Notes: generated from the letters alone by a model not told the origin. A stretch of DNA of 64,000 bases from Acidimicrobiia bacterium (GCA_030584185.1 CP129495.1:2039469-2103468); one strand, 5' to 3'; shown: positions 31,910 to 42,159, counted from the first letter of the stretch. Numbers and translations: made by a program.

Positions 31910-34047
31910 CCGACCACCAGGTGCTGGTGTTCCTCGTGCAGTTGGCGCTGCTGGTCGGCATCGCCAGGATCCTGGGTGGCCTGGCGCGTGCACTCGGCCA
32001 GCCGTCGGTGGTTGGTGAGCTCCTGGCGGGTGTCGTCCTCGGCCCCTCCATCTTCGCTCAGGTCTGGCCCGCCGGGTTTCGCTGGGTGTTCTCCTCGGAG
32101 CCGGCGGCGTCCTCCGCCACCTTCGGCCTGGCCTGGCTGGGCGTCGTGTTCCTCTTGGTCGTCATGGGCTTCGAGACCGATCTGGCCATCATCTCCAGGT
32201 TCCGGGCGGCTGCGGTGGCGGTGGCCGGCGGAAGCCTGCTGCTGGCGATGCTCACCACCGGGATCCTCGGCTTTGTCATCGCCCCCGAACTGGCCGGTGG
32301 GGATGATCCCCGATGGGTGGTGGCGGCGTTCTTCGCCCTCGGCCTCTCCGTGTCGGCACTCCCGGTGGTGGGCAAGATCCTGCACGACCTGGGACTGATC
32401 CGCCGCAACGTAGGTCAGATCACGATCGCCGCCGCAATGACCAAGGACGCCGTCGGCTGGTTGTTGCTCGCCGCCCTCACCGGCGTCGCCCTCGGTGGTG
32501 TCGACGCCTCGCGCATCGCCGTTTCGTTCGGTGGTCTGGCCCTGTTCGCCCTGGCGATGATGACGCTGGGCCGGAGGCTGCTGGACCTTGCCTCCAAGCT
32601 GGTCCTGGCGCGCGGCGGGGGATCGACCGCCGGGTTGAGCATCGTCGCCGTAGCGGCATTGGCGGGTGGCGCCATCACCCAGGCGCTGCACGTGGAGGCG
32701 ATCCTCGGGGCCTACCTCGTCGGGCTGGCGCTGTCCCTCGGCCGGTACCAGGTGCCCCACACCCGGCACCTCTTGGAGACCATGACCGCCGCCTTCTTCG
32801 CCCCGGTCTTCTTCGCCTACTCCGGCCTTCGGGTAGACGTCACCATCCTGTCTTCGGGGCGCGTCGCCGCCATCGCCGCCATCGCCATCGCCCTCGCCCT
32901 CATGGCCAACATCGGCGGATCGATGATCGGGGGGAGGATTGCCGGCCTCGATTCGAAGGTGGCGCGAGCCCTCGGAGCCGGGTTGACGCCACTGGGTGTG
33001 ATGGGTGTCGTGGTGGCCATCATCGGTCTCAACGCCGGGGTGCTCAGTGAGGAGGCTTACACGATCCTGGTGCTGGCGGCCGTGCTCACGTCGTTGCTGG
33101 CGCCGCTCCTGCTCAGGCTCACCGTGCACAGCATGCCGCCGGCACCCGAGGAGTCGGCCCGGCTGGAGCGAGAGTCGCTCCTCGACGAGGCCGAGATCCT
33201 CGCCGCCTCCCGCATCCTCCTTCCAACGCGAGGTGGCGCCAACATCCGCTATGCCAGCCGGCTCGTCGCCCAGGTGTTCCCCGAGGCCGAGATCACCGTC
33301 CTCACCATCGAGGTGCCCACCGAGCGCCGGCTGTTCCGGTGGAGGCGTTCGGTCGGGTCCGCCGACGATCCGGCTGCGGTGGTCGAGTCGCTCGGCGACG
33401 TCGGTGTGCGTTCGTTGCGCCGGGTGGCGCGCGATCCCGCCGAGGCGATCGCCGCCGAGAGCCGCCTCGGCTACGACCTGGTGGTGATGGGAGCTTCCGA
33501 AGGTCGCGAGGCAGGCGCAGTGATCGGTTCGACCGTGGTCGACCGGGTGATGGCGCGTGCCCGCATTCCGGTGGTGATCGTCCACACTTCTGCCGGACGG
33601 GACGACGACACCGAGCTGCCGCGCAACATCCTGGTTCCGGTCACGGCCAGCAGGTCGACCAGGGCCGCAGAGGAGTTCGCCTACTCGGTGGCCCTCGCCG
33701 CCGGTGCTGCGGTGACCGCCATTCATGTGATCAATCGGCCCGACGGCGTCGGTGAGTACGGCTCCCTGGGGGCCGCCTCCGAGTCGGCCGAGGCCGGTGT
33801 CGAGCTGGCTCGCACCGCTCAGGAGTTCGGCGCCCGCCTCGGGGTGGAGGTCGGCTCGGTGACCCGACGGGCCTTCAACGCCGAGCAGGAGATCATGGAG
33901 TACGCCAGGTTCGCCGGGGTCGACCTGCTGGTACTCGGTGCTGCGGCCCGGCCCCTCAGCCGGCTCCCCTTCTTCGGTCATCGGATCGGCTACATGATCG
34001 AACACGCCGACTTCCCGGTCGTGGTGATCGCCCTTCCCGGAGCCTGA
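31900..34047 (+). CDS. Na+/H+ antiporter (CPA2 type) with two C-terminal universal stress domains
   Basis: 715 residues. Residues 1-410 form a cation/proton exchanger of about 12 helices (GGLARALGQPSVVGELLAGVVLGPS near 23-47, then MTKDAVGWLLLAALTG and GVMGVVVAIIGLNAGVLSEEAYTILVLAA). Two Usp-like domains follow: about 440-560 (ILLPTRGG to IPVVIVHTS) and 570-713 (NILVPVTASRSTRAAEEFAYS to FPVVVIALP). Each keeps a Gly-rich nucleotide-binding end (GASEGREAGAVIGSTVVDRV; GHRIGYMIE). The tail probably senses nucleotides or stress. Ion specificity is inferred. Confidence 0.9.
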   Translation: MALTDHQVLVFLVQLALLVGIARILGGLARALGQPSVVGELLAGVVLGPSIFAQVWPAGFRWVFSSEPAASSATFGLAWLGVVFLLVVMGFETDLAIISRFRAAAVAVAGGSLLLAMLTTGILGFVIAPELAGGDDPRWVVAAFFALGLSVSALPVVGKILHDLGLIRRNVGQITIAAAMTKDAVGWLLLAALTGVALGGVDASRIAVSFGGLALFALAMMTLGRRLLDLASKLVLARGGGSTAGLSIVAVAALAGGAITQALHVEAILGAYLVGLALSLGRYQVPHTRHLLETMTAAFFAPVFFAYSGLRVDVTILSSGRVAAIAAIAIALALMANIGGSMIGGRIAGLDSKVARALGAGLTPLGVMGVVVAIIGLNAGVLSEEAYTILVLAAVLTSLLAPLLLRLTVHSMPPAPEESARLERESLLDEAEILAASRILLPTRGGANIRYASRLVAQVFPEAEITVLTIEVPTERRLFRWRRSVGSADDPAAVVESLGDVGVRSLRRVARDPAEAIAAESRLGYDLVVMGASEGREAGAVIGSTVVDRVMARARIPVVIVHTSAGRDDDTELPRNILVPVTASRSTRAAEEFAYSVALAAGAAVTAIHVINRPDGVGEYGSLGAASESAEAGVELARTAQEFGARLGVEVGSVTRRAFNAEQEIMEYARFAGVDLLVLGAAARPLSRLPFFGHRIGYMIEHADFPVVVIALPGA

Positions 34048-34088
34048 CCGGAGGCGGTGGAAGGCAAGGGGGGTAGCATCCGGCCCTC

Positions 34089-35162
34089 GTGGCCCGCGTC
34101 GGCATCCTCGGTCTCCCCAACGTCGGTAAGACGACGCTGTTCAACGCCCTCACCGGCCTCTCGGCACCCACCGCCCCACATCCGTTCTCCACGACCGAGC
34201 CGAACGTGGGGGTGGCGCGAGTCCCCGACGATCGGCTGGAGCGCGCCGCAGTGCTGGAACGGTCGGAGAAGGTGGTGCACGCCACCCTCGATCTCTTGGA
34301 CCTTCCGGCGATGTCCCAGGGAGGCTCCGGGTTCGGGGCCAGGTTCCTGGGGCGGCTCCGGGAGATGGAAGCGATGGCCGCCGTGCTCAGGGCATTCCCC
34401 GACGAGGCGGTTCCCGACGGGGAGTCAGGAGTCGATCCGGTGTCCCAAGCGGAGACACTGATGCTGGAGCTGGCGTTCGCCGACGCCGAGGTCTTCGGCA
34501 GGAGAGCCGAGAAGGCGGCCAAGGAGGCGACCTCCGATGCCTCCAAGCGGCAGGGGGCCGAGGCGTTCCTGAGGGCGGCTGCGATGCTGGGGGAGGGCCG
34601 CCAGCTGCGCTCCGGATCGTGGAGCGAGTCGGATCTGGACGCCTTTCGCGATCTCGCCTCCCTCACCCTCAAGCCGGTGGTGTGGGTGATCAACGTCGCC
34701 GAGGACGAGGCTGCCGGCGCCGAGATGGAGGCACGGGTTGCGGCGGTGGTGCCCGACGGGGATGTGGTGGTGACCCTTTCGGCCCGTCTCGAGGAGGAGG
34801 CGGCCCGTCTCGACCCGGCCGACCGGGACGAGCTGTACGAAGGGTTGGGTCTCGGGGGAGGAGCCCTGGCTCGCGTGGTCGGCGCCACCTACGCCGCCCT
34901 GGGACTGATCTCCTTCTTCACCGTGGGCCCCAAGGAGTCCCGAGCGTGGACGGTCAGACGGGGGGCGCGTGCACCCGAGGCGGCGGGAAAGATCCACAGC
35001 GACCTGGAGCGAGGCTTCATCAGGGCCGAGGTGGCCCCGATCGAGGCCGTGCTCGCTGCCGGGGGCTGGGATGCGGCCAAGGCGGCCGGCTCGATCCGGG
35101 TGGAGGGGAAGGAGTACGTCGTTGCGGAGGGGGATGTGCTGGTGATCCGCTTCTCGGTCTGA
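34089..35162 (+). CDS. ychF: Redox-regulated ATPase YchF
   Basis: Obg-family P-loop protein that prefers ATP and binds ribosomes, 357 residues. The P-loop GLPNVGKTT is at residues 8-16; the specificity motif is NVAE in place of NKxD, the reason YchF binds ATP. The C-terminal TGS-like domain contains LISFFTVGPKESRAWTVRRG, HSDLERGFIRAEV and the end KEYVVAEGDVLVIRFSV. GTG start, 9 bases after TAGCAT (34074-34079), so probably leaderless. Confidence 0.95.
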   Translation: MARVGILGLPNVGKTTLFNALTGLSAPTAPHPFSTTEPNVGVARVPDDRLERAAVLERSEKVVHATLDLLDLPAMSQGGSGFGARFLGRLREMEAMAAVLRAFPDEAVPDGESGVDPVSQAETLMLELAFADAEVFGRRAEKAAKEATSDASKRQGAEAFLRAAAMLGEGRQLRSGSWSESDLDAFRDLASLTLKPVVWVINVAEDEAAGAEMEARVAAVVPDGDVVVTLSARLEEEAARLDPADRDELYEGLGLGGGALARVVGATYAALGLISFFTVGPKESRAWTVRRGARAPEAAGKIHSDLERGFIRAEVAPIEAVLAAGGWDAAKAAGSIRVEGKEYVVAEGDVLVIRFSV

Positions 35163-35192
35163 CGGCATCACCGGGGCCGGTAGCCTCTCCCC

Positions 35193-35654
35193 GTGCGGGC
35201 AGTGGTGCAGCGAGTCGGGAGGGCGAGCGTCTCGGTTGCCGGCCAGGTGGCTGGACGGATCGGGCCGGGCCTGCTCGCCCTGGTCGGCGTCGGTCATGGC
35301 GACGATCGGCGTTCTGCAGAACGACTCGCCGACCTCATAGCCGGGTTGCGGATCTTTCCCGATGCCGACGGCAAGATGAACCTCGCCGTGGCAGAGGTGG
35401 GTGGGGAGGTGCTGGTCGTGAGCCAGTTCACGCTGTTCGCCGACGCCTCCCGGGGGAGGAGGCCGTCGTTCGCCGGCGCCGCCCCTCCCGGGCTCGCCGA
35501 GCCGTTGCTCGGACAGGTGGTGGCGTCGCTCTCCGGCCGAGGCCTCGGTGTCTCCACCGGCCGGTTCGGTGCCCGCATGGAGTTGGAGCTGGTCAACGAC
35601 GGCCCGGTGACCATCGTGCTCGACACCGAGCGGAGATCACCGGCGGAGCAGTGA
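35193..35654 (+). CDS. dtd: D-aminoacyl-tRNA deacylase
   Basis: Removes D-amino acids from mischarged tRNA, 153 residues. Starts MRAVVQRVGRASV and has the catalytic SQFTLFAD loop; the C-terminal motif reads NDGPVT (N-x-GPVT in the family). GTG start, 6 bases after TAGCCT (35181-35186). Its last 18 bases overlap the 3' end of the convergent plsY gene. Confidence 0.94.
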   Translation: MRAVVQRVGRASVSVAGQVAGRIGPGLLALVGVGHGDDRRSAERLADLIAGLRIFPDADGKMNLAVAEVGGEVLVVSQFTLFADASRGRRPSFAGAAPPGLAEPLLGQVVASLSGRGLGVSTGRFGARMELELVNDGPVTIVLDTERRSPAEQ

Positions 35655-36209
35655 GCGAACGAACTTTGGGGCGGTGAGGCCGGCAACACCGACCGCGTAC
35701 CAGGCCAGGGCTGCTTCGGGAGCGACACCCCAGGCGGTCGGCCAGGCGTTCGCCACCCATGGCGTCGCCGCCACGGACAGGGCTCCCAGACCGGCGAGGG
35801 CGCCGGTGGCCGACCCGGCGACCCTGGCGCCGGCACCGGTGACGACCAGGGTGATCAGGAGGCCTTGGGGCCAGATCACCAGGCCGGTGCCCGCCGCCAC
35901 TCCGAGGCCCTTTCCGCCGCGAAAGCGAAACCAGGGGTTGAGCACCTGCCCGGCGACGGCGGCGAGGGATGCCGCCACCGCCGTCCGGTCGCCGCCCATG
36001 GCGGCCCCGGTGAGTGCGGCGCCTGCCCCTTTCGCCAGGTCCAGGCCGAGCACCGCCAGGGCCAGGCCGACGCCTCCGACCCGCAAGGCGTTGGCGGTCC
36101 CCGGGTTACCCGACCCCGACCGGCGCAGATCGATGCGCCGGGTGCGTGCCAGGAGATCGGCGGTGGGAAACGACCCCATGGCCAGCCCGGCGACGACTGC
36201 CAGGATCAT
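35637..36209 (-). CDS. plsY: Acyl-phosphate:glycerol-3-phosphate acyltransferase
   Basis: Membrane enzyme that transfers an acyl chain from acyl-phosphate to glycerol-3-phosphate, first committed step of phospholipid synthesis. 190 residues, about 5-7 helices. Conserved blocks: GSFPTADLLAR, SGNPGTANALR and FRFRGGKGLGVAAG. The ATG overlaps the adnB stop by ATGA, so it is the third gene of the adnA-adnB-plsY message. Its partner PlsX is encoded at 61568-62545. The 3' end overlaps dtd. Confidence 0.93.
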   Translation of the reverse strand: MILAVVAGLAMGSFPTADLLARTRRIDLRRSGSGNPGTANALRVGGVGLALAVLGLDLAKGAGAALTGAAMGGDRTAVAASLAAVAGQVLNPWFRFRGGKGLGVAAGTGLVIWPQGLLITLVVTGAGARVAGSATGALAGLGALSVAATPWVANAWPTAWGVAPEAALAWYAVGVAGLTAPKFVRSLLRR

Positions 36210-39200
36210 CGCCCCATCCGTGCCCGACCCTCGGGACAGAGGTGGAGGAAGTCGCAGCGGTGGCAGGCGTCGGAAGGCGCTGGAGGGTGGTCGTCTCCGG
36301 CAGCTCGCTCCACCAGTTCTGCGAGGTGCGTTCGCGCCGCTTCCAGGCGCTGGTCGTCGACGACCTCGGTGTACTCCTCGAGGCCGCCACCCCCGAGATA
36401 CGCCAGGGTCGCCACCAGCCGGTCGGCGGGCTCGGGGAACAGGCCCGCATCGTTCACCGCAACCGAGTACGCCTCTAGCTGCACGACTCGGGCCGGGTCG
36501 TCACCGGCCCGGCCGCTCTTGAAGTCGACGATCTCCCGCCGGTCGTCCCACTCGTACACGGCGTCGATACGACCCACCACACGGGTCGTGCCGACGGCGA
36601 GGTCGAATGCCGCCTCGACCAGGGCGGGCCGCCTGGTGGCGAAGCGCGACTCGAGAAACACCTCGTATGCGGAGATCGCCGCCGGTTCCGGTTCGGGTGA
36701 TGATTCGTCGAACCGGGGGTCGATCTCGTCGAAGGCGATGGTGCCTCGGTTGTGGGCCTCGATGCGACGGTGCACCTCGACCCCGCGTCGGGCGGCGATC
36801 CCGAAGTGCCGGGGTAGGCGTTCGATATCGGACCATCGGAAGCGTCGCGGACACGATGCCAGGGTCATCAGGCCGGTGACCGATACCGACAGCGGTGGCG
36901 GTGGCGGCTCGGCCGGTGCTGGTCGGGGGAGGCGATCGAAGGCGTCGAGGAGCTCAGTCAGACGCCGATCGTACGCATCGCCGACACCCTTCTCCACTGC
37001 CATGGCGCGGGCGGCAGAGGCGTCGGCGGCGACGGTGGCGAGAGCCATCGCCGGGCCGTTCGGAAAGAGTGGATCGGGAGTCGGGGCGACCGGCTCCTGG
37101 GAGAAGCCCTCGGGGCGCCCCCCAGGCTCGGTGCAGGACAGGGGGTCGGGGCCGGCGACTCCGCTCAGGAGTTCGAACAGCGGGCTCGGCAGCCGATGTT
37201 GGGCACCCCCGGTCCAGAATGCCCCGCTGGCGGCGAGCAGGCTCCGCGATCGGGTCACGGCCACGTACGCCGTCCGCCACTCCTGCTCGGCATGGCGCAT
37301 CTTCAGCCGGTCTTCGTCGCTCTCCCCATCGTCGCCGTCGAGTCGGAGCCCGCCGGGAAGCACCGAGGGGTCCTTCTCCGGGTTCTCCAGCGACACGACC
37401 TTGGCCGGGAAGACGTCCTTCTCCAGAGCAGGCAGGAACACTGCATCCCACTCCAGGCCCTTGGCCTGGTGCACGGTCATGAGCGGTACGGCATCCTCCC
37501 CGCTGATGCGGGCGGTGTCGAGGTCCTGGCGGGCGTCGTCCTCGGCCAGCCGGTCCAGATGGTCGAGGAAGGCGGTGAGGGTTGGTGGGCCGAGCACTGG
37601 GCTCCATGTCTCGGCCAGGTCGAGGAAGCGGAACAGGTTGAGCCGGGTGGAGAGACGCGCCGCATCGGATAGGGCCTCGACCTCGGGCCAAACCTCGGTC
37701 GCGTCGAGGACGGCGCGGCACAGGTCGCCGTGCCCTAGCCCCTGGGCCTCCGTGACGAGGCTTCGGTAGGTCTGGCGGAACCGGTCGATCTTCTTCATGC
37801 CGGACGTCGAGATCTCCGAGCCCTCGGTCAGGTCGTCGACGGCTTCGAGCAGCGCCCAGCCCGGTGCGTCGCCGACGCCGTCGGCTGGGCGGCGTCGCAT
37901 TCGTGCCACGGCGGCGAGGTCGGCCAGTCCCAGGCGATGTCGGGCCCCGGTGAGGATGCGGGCCACGGCGACCGCGTCGTCGGGTCGGGCGAGGAGACGC
38001 AGCCAGGCGTGGAGATCGACGACCTCTGGAACCTCGAGCAACCCGCCCATGGAGGTCACTTCCACCGGTACCTCTGCCGCTACCAGGGCATCGCGGATGG
38101 AAGCCATCTGGCGGTGCTTTCTGAACAGGACTGCCATCTGGCGCCAGGGAAGCCCCTCATCGTGAAGGGCGAGCACCTTCTCCGCCAGGTGACGCGCCTC
38201 ATCCTCACGGGTGCGGAACCAACGTGCGTCGACCGATCCGGGACCGGAGCCGGGGCGGTCCATCAGGCGATCGAGCGGCCCGGGGGACTGCATTCTCTCG
38301 CGGACCCGGTTGGCGGCATCCACGATCGCCCGGTCGTTCCGCCAGGTGACCGAGAGCCCGAGCGTCGGCGCCGGGGTGCCATCGGCTCGCGGAAAGTGGG
38401 TGGGGAAGCCATCGAAGTTGTCTGCCGACGCTCCTTGGAACTCGAAGATGGTCTGGTCGGTGTCGCCGACCGCAGTGACCGGGAAGCCTCCACCGAAGAT
38501 GGCCCGCAGCAATTCGCGCTGTGCCGGGTTGGTGTCCTGGTACTCGTCGAGCAGGGCCAGGCCGTAGCGGTCTCGTACCCGCTCGGCCACCAGCGGATGT
38601 TCCACCACCAGACGGTGTGCGCTCCTCACGAGGTCGGCGAAGTCGAGTACTCCGAACTCGGCCTTGCTTCGCTGATAGGCGGCAGCCACCTGGGCCAGGG
38701 CTCGTCGCTCGGCAGCGACCGGTCCTTCACCGGGGTACTCGAAGAGTTCGTCGGGTGTTCGGAGATGGTCGCCGAGACGGGCCGTCAGAGAGGCGACTCC
38801 ATCGATGACCGCCGAGGGTCGGCGCAGGTCAAGATCGAGGGGTGCGACCTCCGTCAGGGCCCGCCGAAGCAGCTGCCGGGCGATGCTGGCGGTCACCACA
38901 CGCGCCTCACGATCGATGCCGACCAGGGGTCCGAACTCACGGATCAGGCTCAGGGCGAAGCCGTGGTAGGTGGTGACCTCCACCTCCCTGCCCTCGGCGG
39001 CGAGGTCGGGAAGATGGGAACGCAGCCTGTCTGCCAGCTCACCTGCAGCCTTGCGGGTGAAGGTGATGCCCAGGGCGGCCTCGGGTTCCACCTGCCCGGA
39101 GGCGACGAAGTGGGCAAGCCGCATGGCCATGGTTCCCGTCTTGCCGGAGCCGGCACCGGCAACCACGCGAAGCGGAGTGAGGGGATGATCGATCACCGCC

Positions 39201-39235
39201 TTCTGTTCCGGCGAAGGCTCGTAGTGGAGGTTCAT
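36206..39235 (-). CDS. adnB: AdnB-like ATP-dependent helicase-nuclease subunit
   Basis: Second subunit of the AdnAB double-strand-break resection machine, 1009 residues. N-terminal UvrD-like motor: Walker A AGAGSGKT with Lys32, LGITFTRKAAGELADRL (motif Ia), LLDEYQDTNPAQ (motif II), VGDTDQTIFEFQGA (motif III), MTVHQAKGLEWDAVFLP (motif V) and VAVTRSRSLL (VI). The C-terminal RecB-type nuclease has VVGRIDAVYEW and EIVDFKSG, framed by Fe-S cysteines ASCPRRF and Cys991, Cys994, Cys1000. ATG 39235 overlaps the adnA stop. The nuclease residues are intact. Confidence 0.92.
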   Translation of the reverse strand: MNLHYEPSPEQKAVIDHPLTPLRVVAGAGSGKTGTMAMRLAHFVASGQVEPEAALGITFTRKAAGELADRLRSHLPDLAAEGREVEVTTYHGFALSLIREFGPLVGIDREARVVTASIARQLLRRALTEVAPLDLDLRRPSAVIDGVASLTARLGDHLRTPDELFEYPGEGPVAAERRALAQVAAAYQRSKAEFGVLDFADLVRSAHRLVVEHPLVAERVRDRYGLALLDEYQDTNPAQRELLRAIFGGGFPVTAVGDTDQTIFEFQGASADNFDGFPTHFPRADGTPAPTLGLSVTWRNDRAIVDAANRVRERMQSPGPLDRLMDRPGSGPGSVDARWFRTREDEARHLAEKVLALHDEGLPWRQMAVLFRKHRQMASIRDALVAAEVPVEVTSMGGLLEVPEVVDLHAWLRLLARPDDAVAVARILTGARHRLGLADLAAVARMRRRPADGVGDAPGWALLEAVDDLTEGSEISTSGMKKIDRFRQTYRSLVTEAQGLGHGDLCRAVLDATEVWPEVEALSDAARLSTRLNLFRFLDLAETWSPVLGPPTLTAFLDHLDRLAEDDARQDLDTARISGEDAVPLMTVHQAKGLEWDAVFLPALEKDVFPAKVVSLENPEKDPSVLPGGLRLDGDDGESDEDRLKMRHAEQEWRTAYVAVTRSRSLLAASGAFWTGGAQHRLPSPLFELLSGVAGPDPLSCTEPGGRPEGFSQEPVAPTPDPLFPNGPAMALATVAADASAARAMAVEKGVGDAYDRRLTELLDAFDRLPRPAPAEPPPPPLSVSVTGLMTLASCPRRFRWSDIERLPRHFGIAARRGVEVHRRIEAHNRGTIAFDEIDPRFDESSPEPEPAAISAYEVFLESRFATRRPALVEAAFDLAVGTTRVVGRIDAVYEWDDRREIVDFKSGRAGDDPARVVQLEAYSVAVNDAGLFPEPADRLVATLAYLGGGGLEEYTEVVDDQRLEAARTHLAELVERAAGDDHPPAPSDACHRCDFLHLCPEGRARMGR

Positions 39236-42153
39236 GAGGCGAACGCCTCCCTGCCTTCGGGCCACATGGGGCACACGATGCGCACCGCGCATCCTTCACA
39301 ATGGCTTCCCGGGGTCGGCCGCCACTCTTCGGCGAGGATTCCCACCTGAGCATTGCGCATGGCGTTCTCGACCTCGTCCAGGGTGCCCAGGTCGAACTCC
39401 CGGACGGCGACGCTCTTGCGATCGCCCGGCTGGTGTCCCGGGTACCAGAACTCGGCGCCGGCGACCTCCGGGCCGAGCGCCATCGTGTAGAAGCCGAGCT
39501 GGATCGAAGCGCCGGCCTCGGCTTTGGTCGCAGGTGTGGCGCCGGTCTTGTAATCGATCACGTGGAGCCCTTCGCCACGCTGCTCCACGCGGTCGATGCG
39601 GCCTCTCCAGGTGATCCCGTCGAGCACGAGCTCGACGTCGCGCTCGAACTCGACACCGGGACCCTTCCCCGGCCACAGGGCGTACAGGTGGCGCAGTATC
39701 GCCTCGGCGTGGCGGCGCCAGGAAGCAGCCCAGGGTTCTCCTCCGAACTCGGAGGGATCGAACTGGTCGTCGAGACAGGCGACGGCTTCGGTGGCGGCGG
39801 CGTGCTCCCTGCCGGTGGCGGCGGCCCTGCGTTCCACGGTCTCCAGGACACCGTGCAGCAGCGAGCCCAGTGCCTGGTAGACGGTGGTTGCGCCCCCCAC
39901 TCCGAGATGCCGTTCGAACACGTAGCGGCGAGGGCATCTCAGGTACGACTCGGCCTGGCTGGGTGAGAGCCGGTGTCTGCCGGTGAGGACACCGTGGTCG
40001 GTCCCCGGGGCCTCGATGCCGGCGAACCGTTCGGGATGCCGCGGCCGCCACCAGGTGTTGGCGGCGATCGCCCCCAGGGCTGCCAGTCGCTCGACATCGG
40101 GCATGGACGGGTCCGAGACGCGGCGGCGGAGCCAGGCCTCGACCTCGGCCGCTGTGGTGGGGTCGTGTCGCAGGGGGGGTGGGTTTGCCGCCTCCTCCAG
40201 GGGCAGCCCCGACACCAGGCTCAAGAACCGGCTTGGTCCGCCGCCGGTGATGCGCTCCGGGTCGCCATCGGTGGTGGCCGTCCACACCACCCGGGCCCGT
40301 GCCCGGCACATGGCCGTGTAGGCCAGCCGGCGCTCCTCCTGGACGCGAAAGCGACGGTAGGCGTGGTCGTCGCCCGTGAGGGTCGGTGAGAGGTGACGGG
40401 TACCGAGAATGGAGTCGCGTCTTCTCAGGTCGGGCAGCACACCTTCGCGGGCATCGGCGATGAAGACCACGTCGAACTCCATGCCCTTCGCCTGATGCAG
40501 AGTTGCCAACACCACCCGGTCGTCGTCGGGGAGGCTGGCCAGCAGAGGCTCGGCCTCGAAGTCCTCGGAGTCGAGCAGTGCTGAGTAGCCCGCCAGGGTC
40601 ACGGTGGGGTCCCGCTCCGCCAGCCTCCCCAGCGCCTGGGAGAAGGCGGTGAGGGCACGTCTGGCTTCCGCATCGTGCAGCGCCATCTCCCCGAGTGCCG
40701 GCAGGCCGATCCACGCCCGCCAGAATCCCTCGACTGCTGGCAGGCGCGTCGCCCACCCGGGGTCGGCCACGAGGTCGGCGAGCGGTGCGGTCGCCTCGGC
40801 CGAGCGCAGGGCGGCCTCGGGGGACTCGGCCACCGCCTGGTGCTCCAGCTGGCGAGCCGCCGCCAGGCCCAGCCGACCGAGCATGCCCAGCGCGAGGCGA
40901 CGCACACCGGCTGGCGTGGGCTCGGCGGCGGTGCCGGCGAGGTCGAGGATCGGACGAACACAGGCGTGGTCGCCGAGGCGGGTGTCGGGCCGCAGGTGGG
41001 GGATCCGGTGGCTGTCGAGCACGCGCGACATCTCTCCGAGGAAGCGACGCTTCGAGCGCACCAGGATGCCGATCCGGTGCAGCGGGACGCCGTCGCGCAG
41101 GCGAACCCGGTCGATCTCGGCGGCGATCCACTCGGTCTCCCCGGACTGCTCCCGGAACCCATGGGTCTCGACCGAGCCACTGCCCGGTGCGGCGACGACC
41201 GGGCCGGCAGCCCCGGGAAGCCCCGCCCCCTCGGTGAGCCGTACCGCGGCGTCGAGTATCGCCGCCGGAACGCGAAACGAGGTTGTGAGGACGATTCGGC
41301 GAGCAGGTTCCCCCCTTGCGTCACGAAACCGGTCGGGGAAGTCGGCCACGTTGGAGAGCTCGGCGCCACGAAAGGAGTACACCGACTGGTAGGGATCGCC
41401 CGCGGCCGTGATGTTGCGGTGGGAGGCGACCAGGAGTTCCAGCAGCCGGGCCTGGGCGACGGTGGTGTCCTGGAACTCGTCGACCAGGACGTGGCCGAAG
41501 CCGCCACCGACGGCGGTGGCGACCACGGGATCCTCCAGGAGGCGGACCGCCTCCACCTGCAGCGATCCGTAGTCGATGCGGTTGGCGGCGATCAGCGCCG
41601 TTCGATAGCGCGCCAGGAAGCCGGGCAGAGGGCGCCAGTCGTCCCGGCCGAGTGCGTCGATCTCGGAGGGTCCCATGAGCCGTTCCGAGGCGCGCAGAAC
41701 GAAGTCGGCAACCTCCTCGGCGAAGTTACGGGATGGGAGCAACGGTCGAAGCGTGCTGGGCCACCGTCTGGGATCTTCGGACCCGAGCAGGCGCGCCACC
41801 ATCTCCACCTGCTCGGGACCGGTGAGCAGGGTCGGCACCCGAGGCCAGTCGCCGGCACCTCCATGAGCCTCGACGACCCGCATCGCCAGCGAGTGGAATG
41901 TGGAGGCCGGGATCGAGGTGAAGGAGCGATCGAGACCGGAGGTCACGCGGTCCCGAAGAGCCGACGCACCACGCCTCGAGAAGGAGAGCAAGAGCACCGA
42001 ATCCGTCGGGGTGCCTCGTTCGATGAGGTGGCGGGCGCGGCGGACCAGGAACTCGGTCTTGCCTGCCCCGGGCCCTGCCACCACCAGCTGGGGCCCCTCG
42101 GCTTGGGGGACGATGAGGTCCCAATCCTCGGGGTCGACCCTGATCTCGGTCAT
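39232..42153 (-). CDS. adnA: AdnA-like ATP-dependent helicase-nuclease subunit
   Basis: First subunit of the AdnAB pair, 973 residues. Motor domain: Walker A AGPGAGKT with Lys32, LSFSRRGASALRDRV, VLVDEFQDTTVAQ, AGDPYQSVYSFRGA, LATLHQAKGMEFDVVFIAD and YTAMCRARARVV. The C-terminal nuclease has WRGRIDRVEQ and HVIDYKTG, with the Fe-S set YLRCPRRY plus Cys952, Cys955, Cys961. Gene order and overlap (ATGA) match mycobacterial adnA-adnB. TAGCGT (42165-42160) ends 6 bases before the ATG, consistent with a leaderless operon message. Confidence 0.92.
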   Translation of the reverse strand: MTEIRVDPEDWDLIVPQAEGPQLVVAGPGAGKTEFLVRRARHLIERGTPTDSVLLLSFSRRGASALRDRVTSGLDRSFTSIPASTFHSLAMRVVEAHGGAGDWPRVPTLLTGPEQVEMVARLLGSEDPRRWPSTLRPLLPSRNFAEEVADFVLRASERLMGPSEIDALGRDDWRPLPGFLARYRTALIAANRIDYGSLQVEAVRLLEDPVVATAVGGGFGHVLVDEFQDTTVAQARLLELLVASHRNITAAGDPYQSVYSFRGAELSNVADFPDRFRDARGEPARRIVLTTSFRVPAAILDAAVRLTEGAGLPGAAGPVVAAPGSGSVETHGFREQSGETEWIAAEIDRVRLRDGVPLHRIGILVRSKRRFLGEMSRVLDSHRIPHLRPDTRLGDHACVRPILDLAGTAAEPTPAGVRRLALGMLGRLGLAAARQLEHQAVAESPEAALRSAEATAPLADLVADPGWATRLPAVEGFWRAWIGLPALGEMALHDAEARRALTAFSQALGRLAERDPTVTLAGYSALLDSEDFEAEPLLASLPDDDRVVLATLHQAKGMEFDVVFIADAREGVLPDLRRRDSILGTRHLSPTLTGDDHAYRRFRVQEERRLAYTAMCRARARVVWTATTDGDPERITGGGPSRFLSLVSGLPLEEAANPPPLRHDPTTAAEVEAWLRRRVSDPSMPDVERLAALGAIAANTWWRPRHPERFAGIEAPGTDHGVLTGRHRLSPSQAESYLRCPRRYVFERHLGVGGATTVYQALGSLLHGVLETVERRAAATGREHAAATEAVACLDDQFDPSEFGGEPWAASWRRHAEAILRHLYALWPGKGPGVEFERDVELVLDGITWRGRIDRVEQRGEGLHVIDYKTGATPATKAEAGASIQLGFYTMALGPEVAGAEFWYPGHQPGDRKSVAVREFDLGTLDEVENAMRNAQVGILAEEWRPTPGSHCEGCAVRIVCPMWPEGREAFAS

Positions 42154-42159
42154 GTCGCC

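Noticed and set aside
31807-34005. A 732-codon open frame on the minus strand
   Set aside because: It is antisense to the antiporter gene, which has full transmembrane and Usp structure. Composition is Gly/His/Asp/Gln-rich with no domain.
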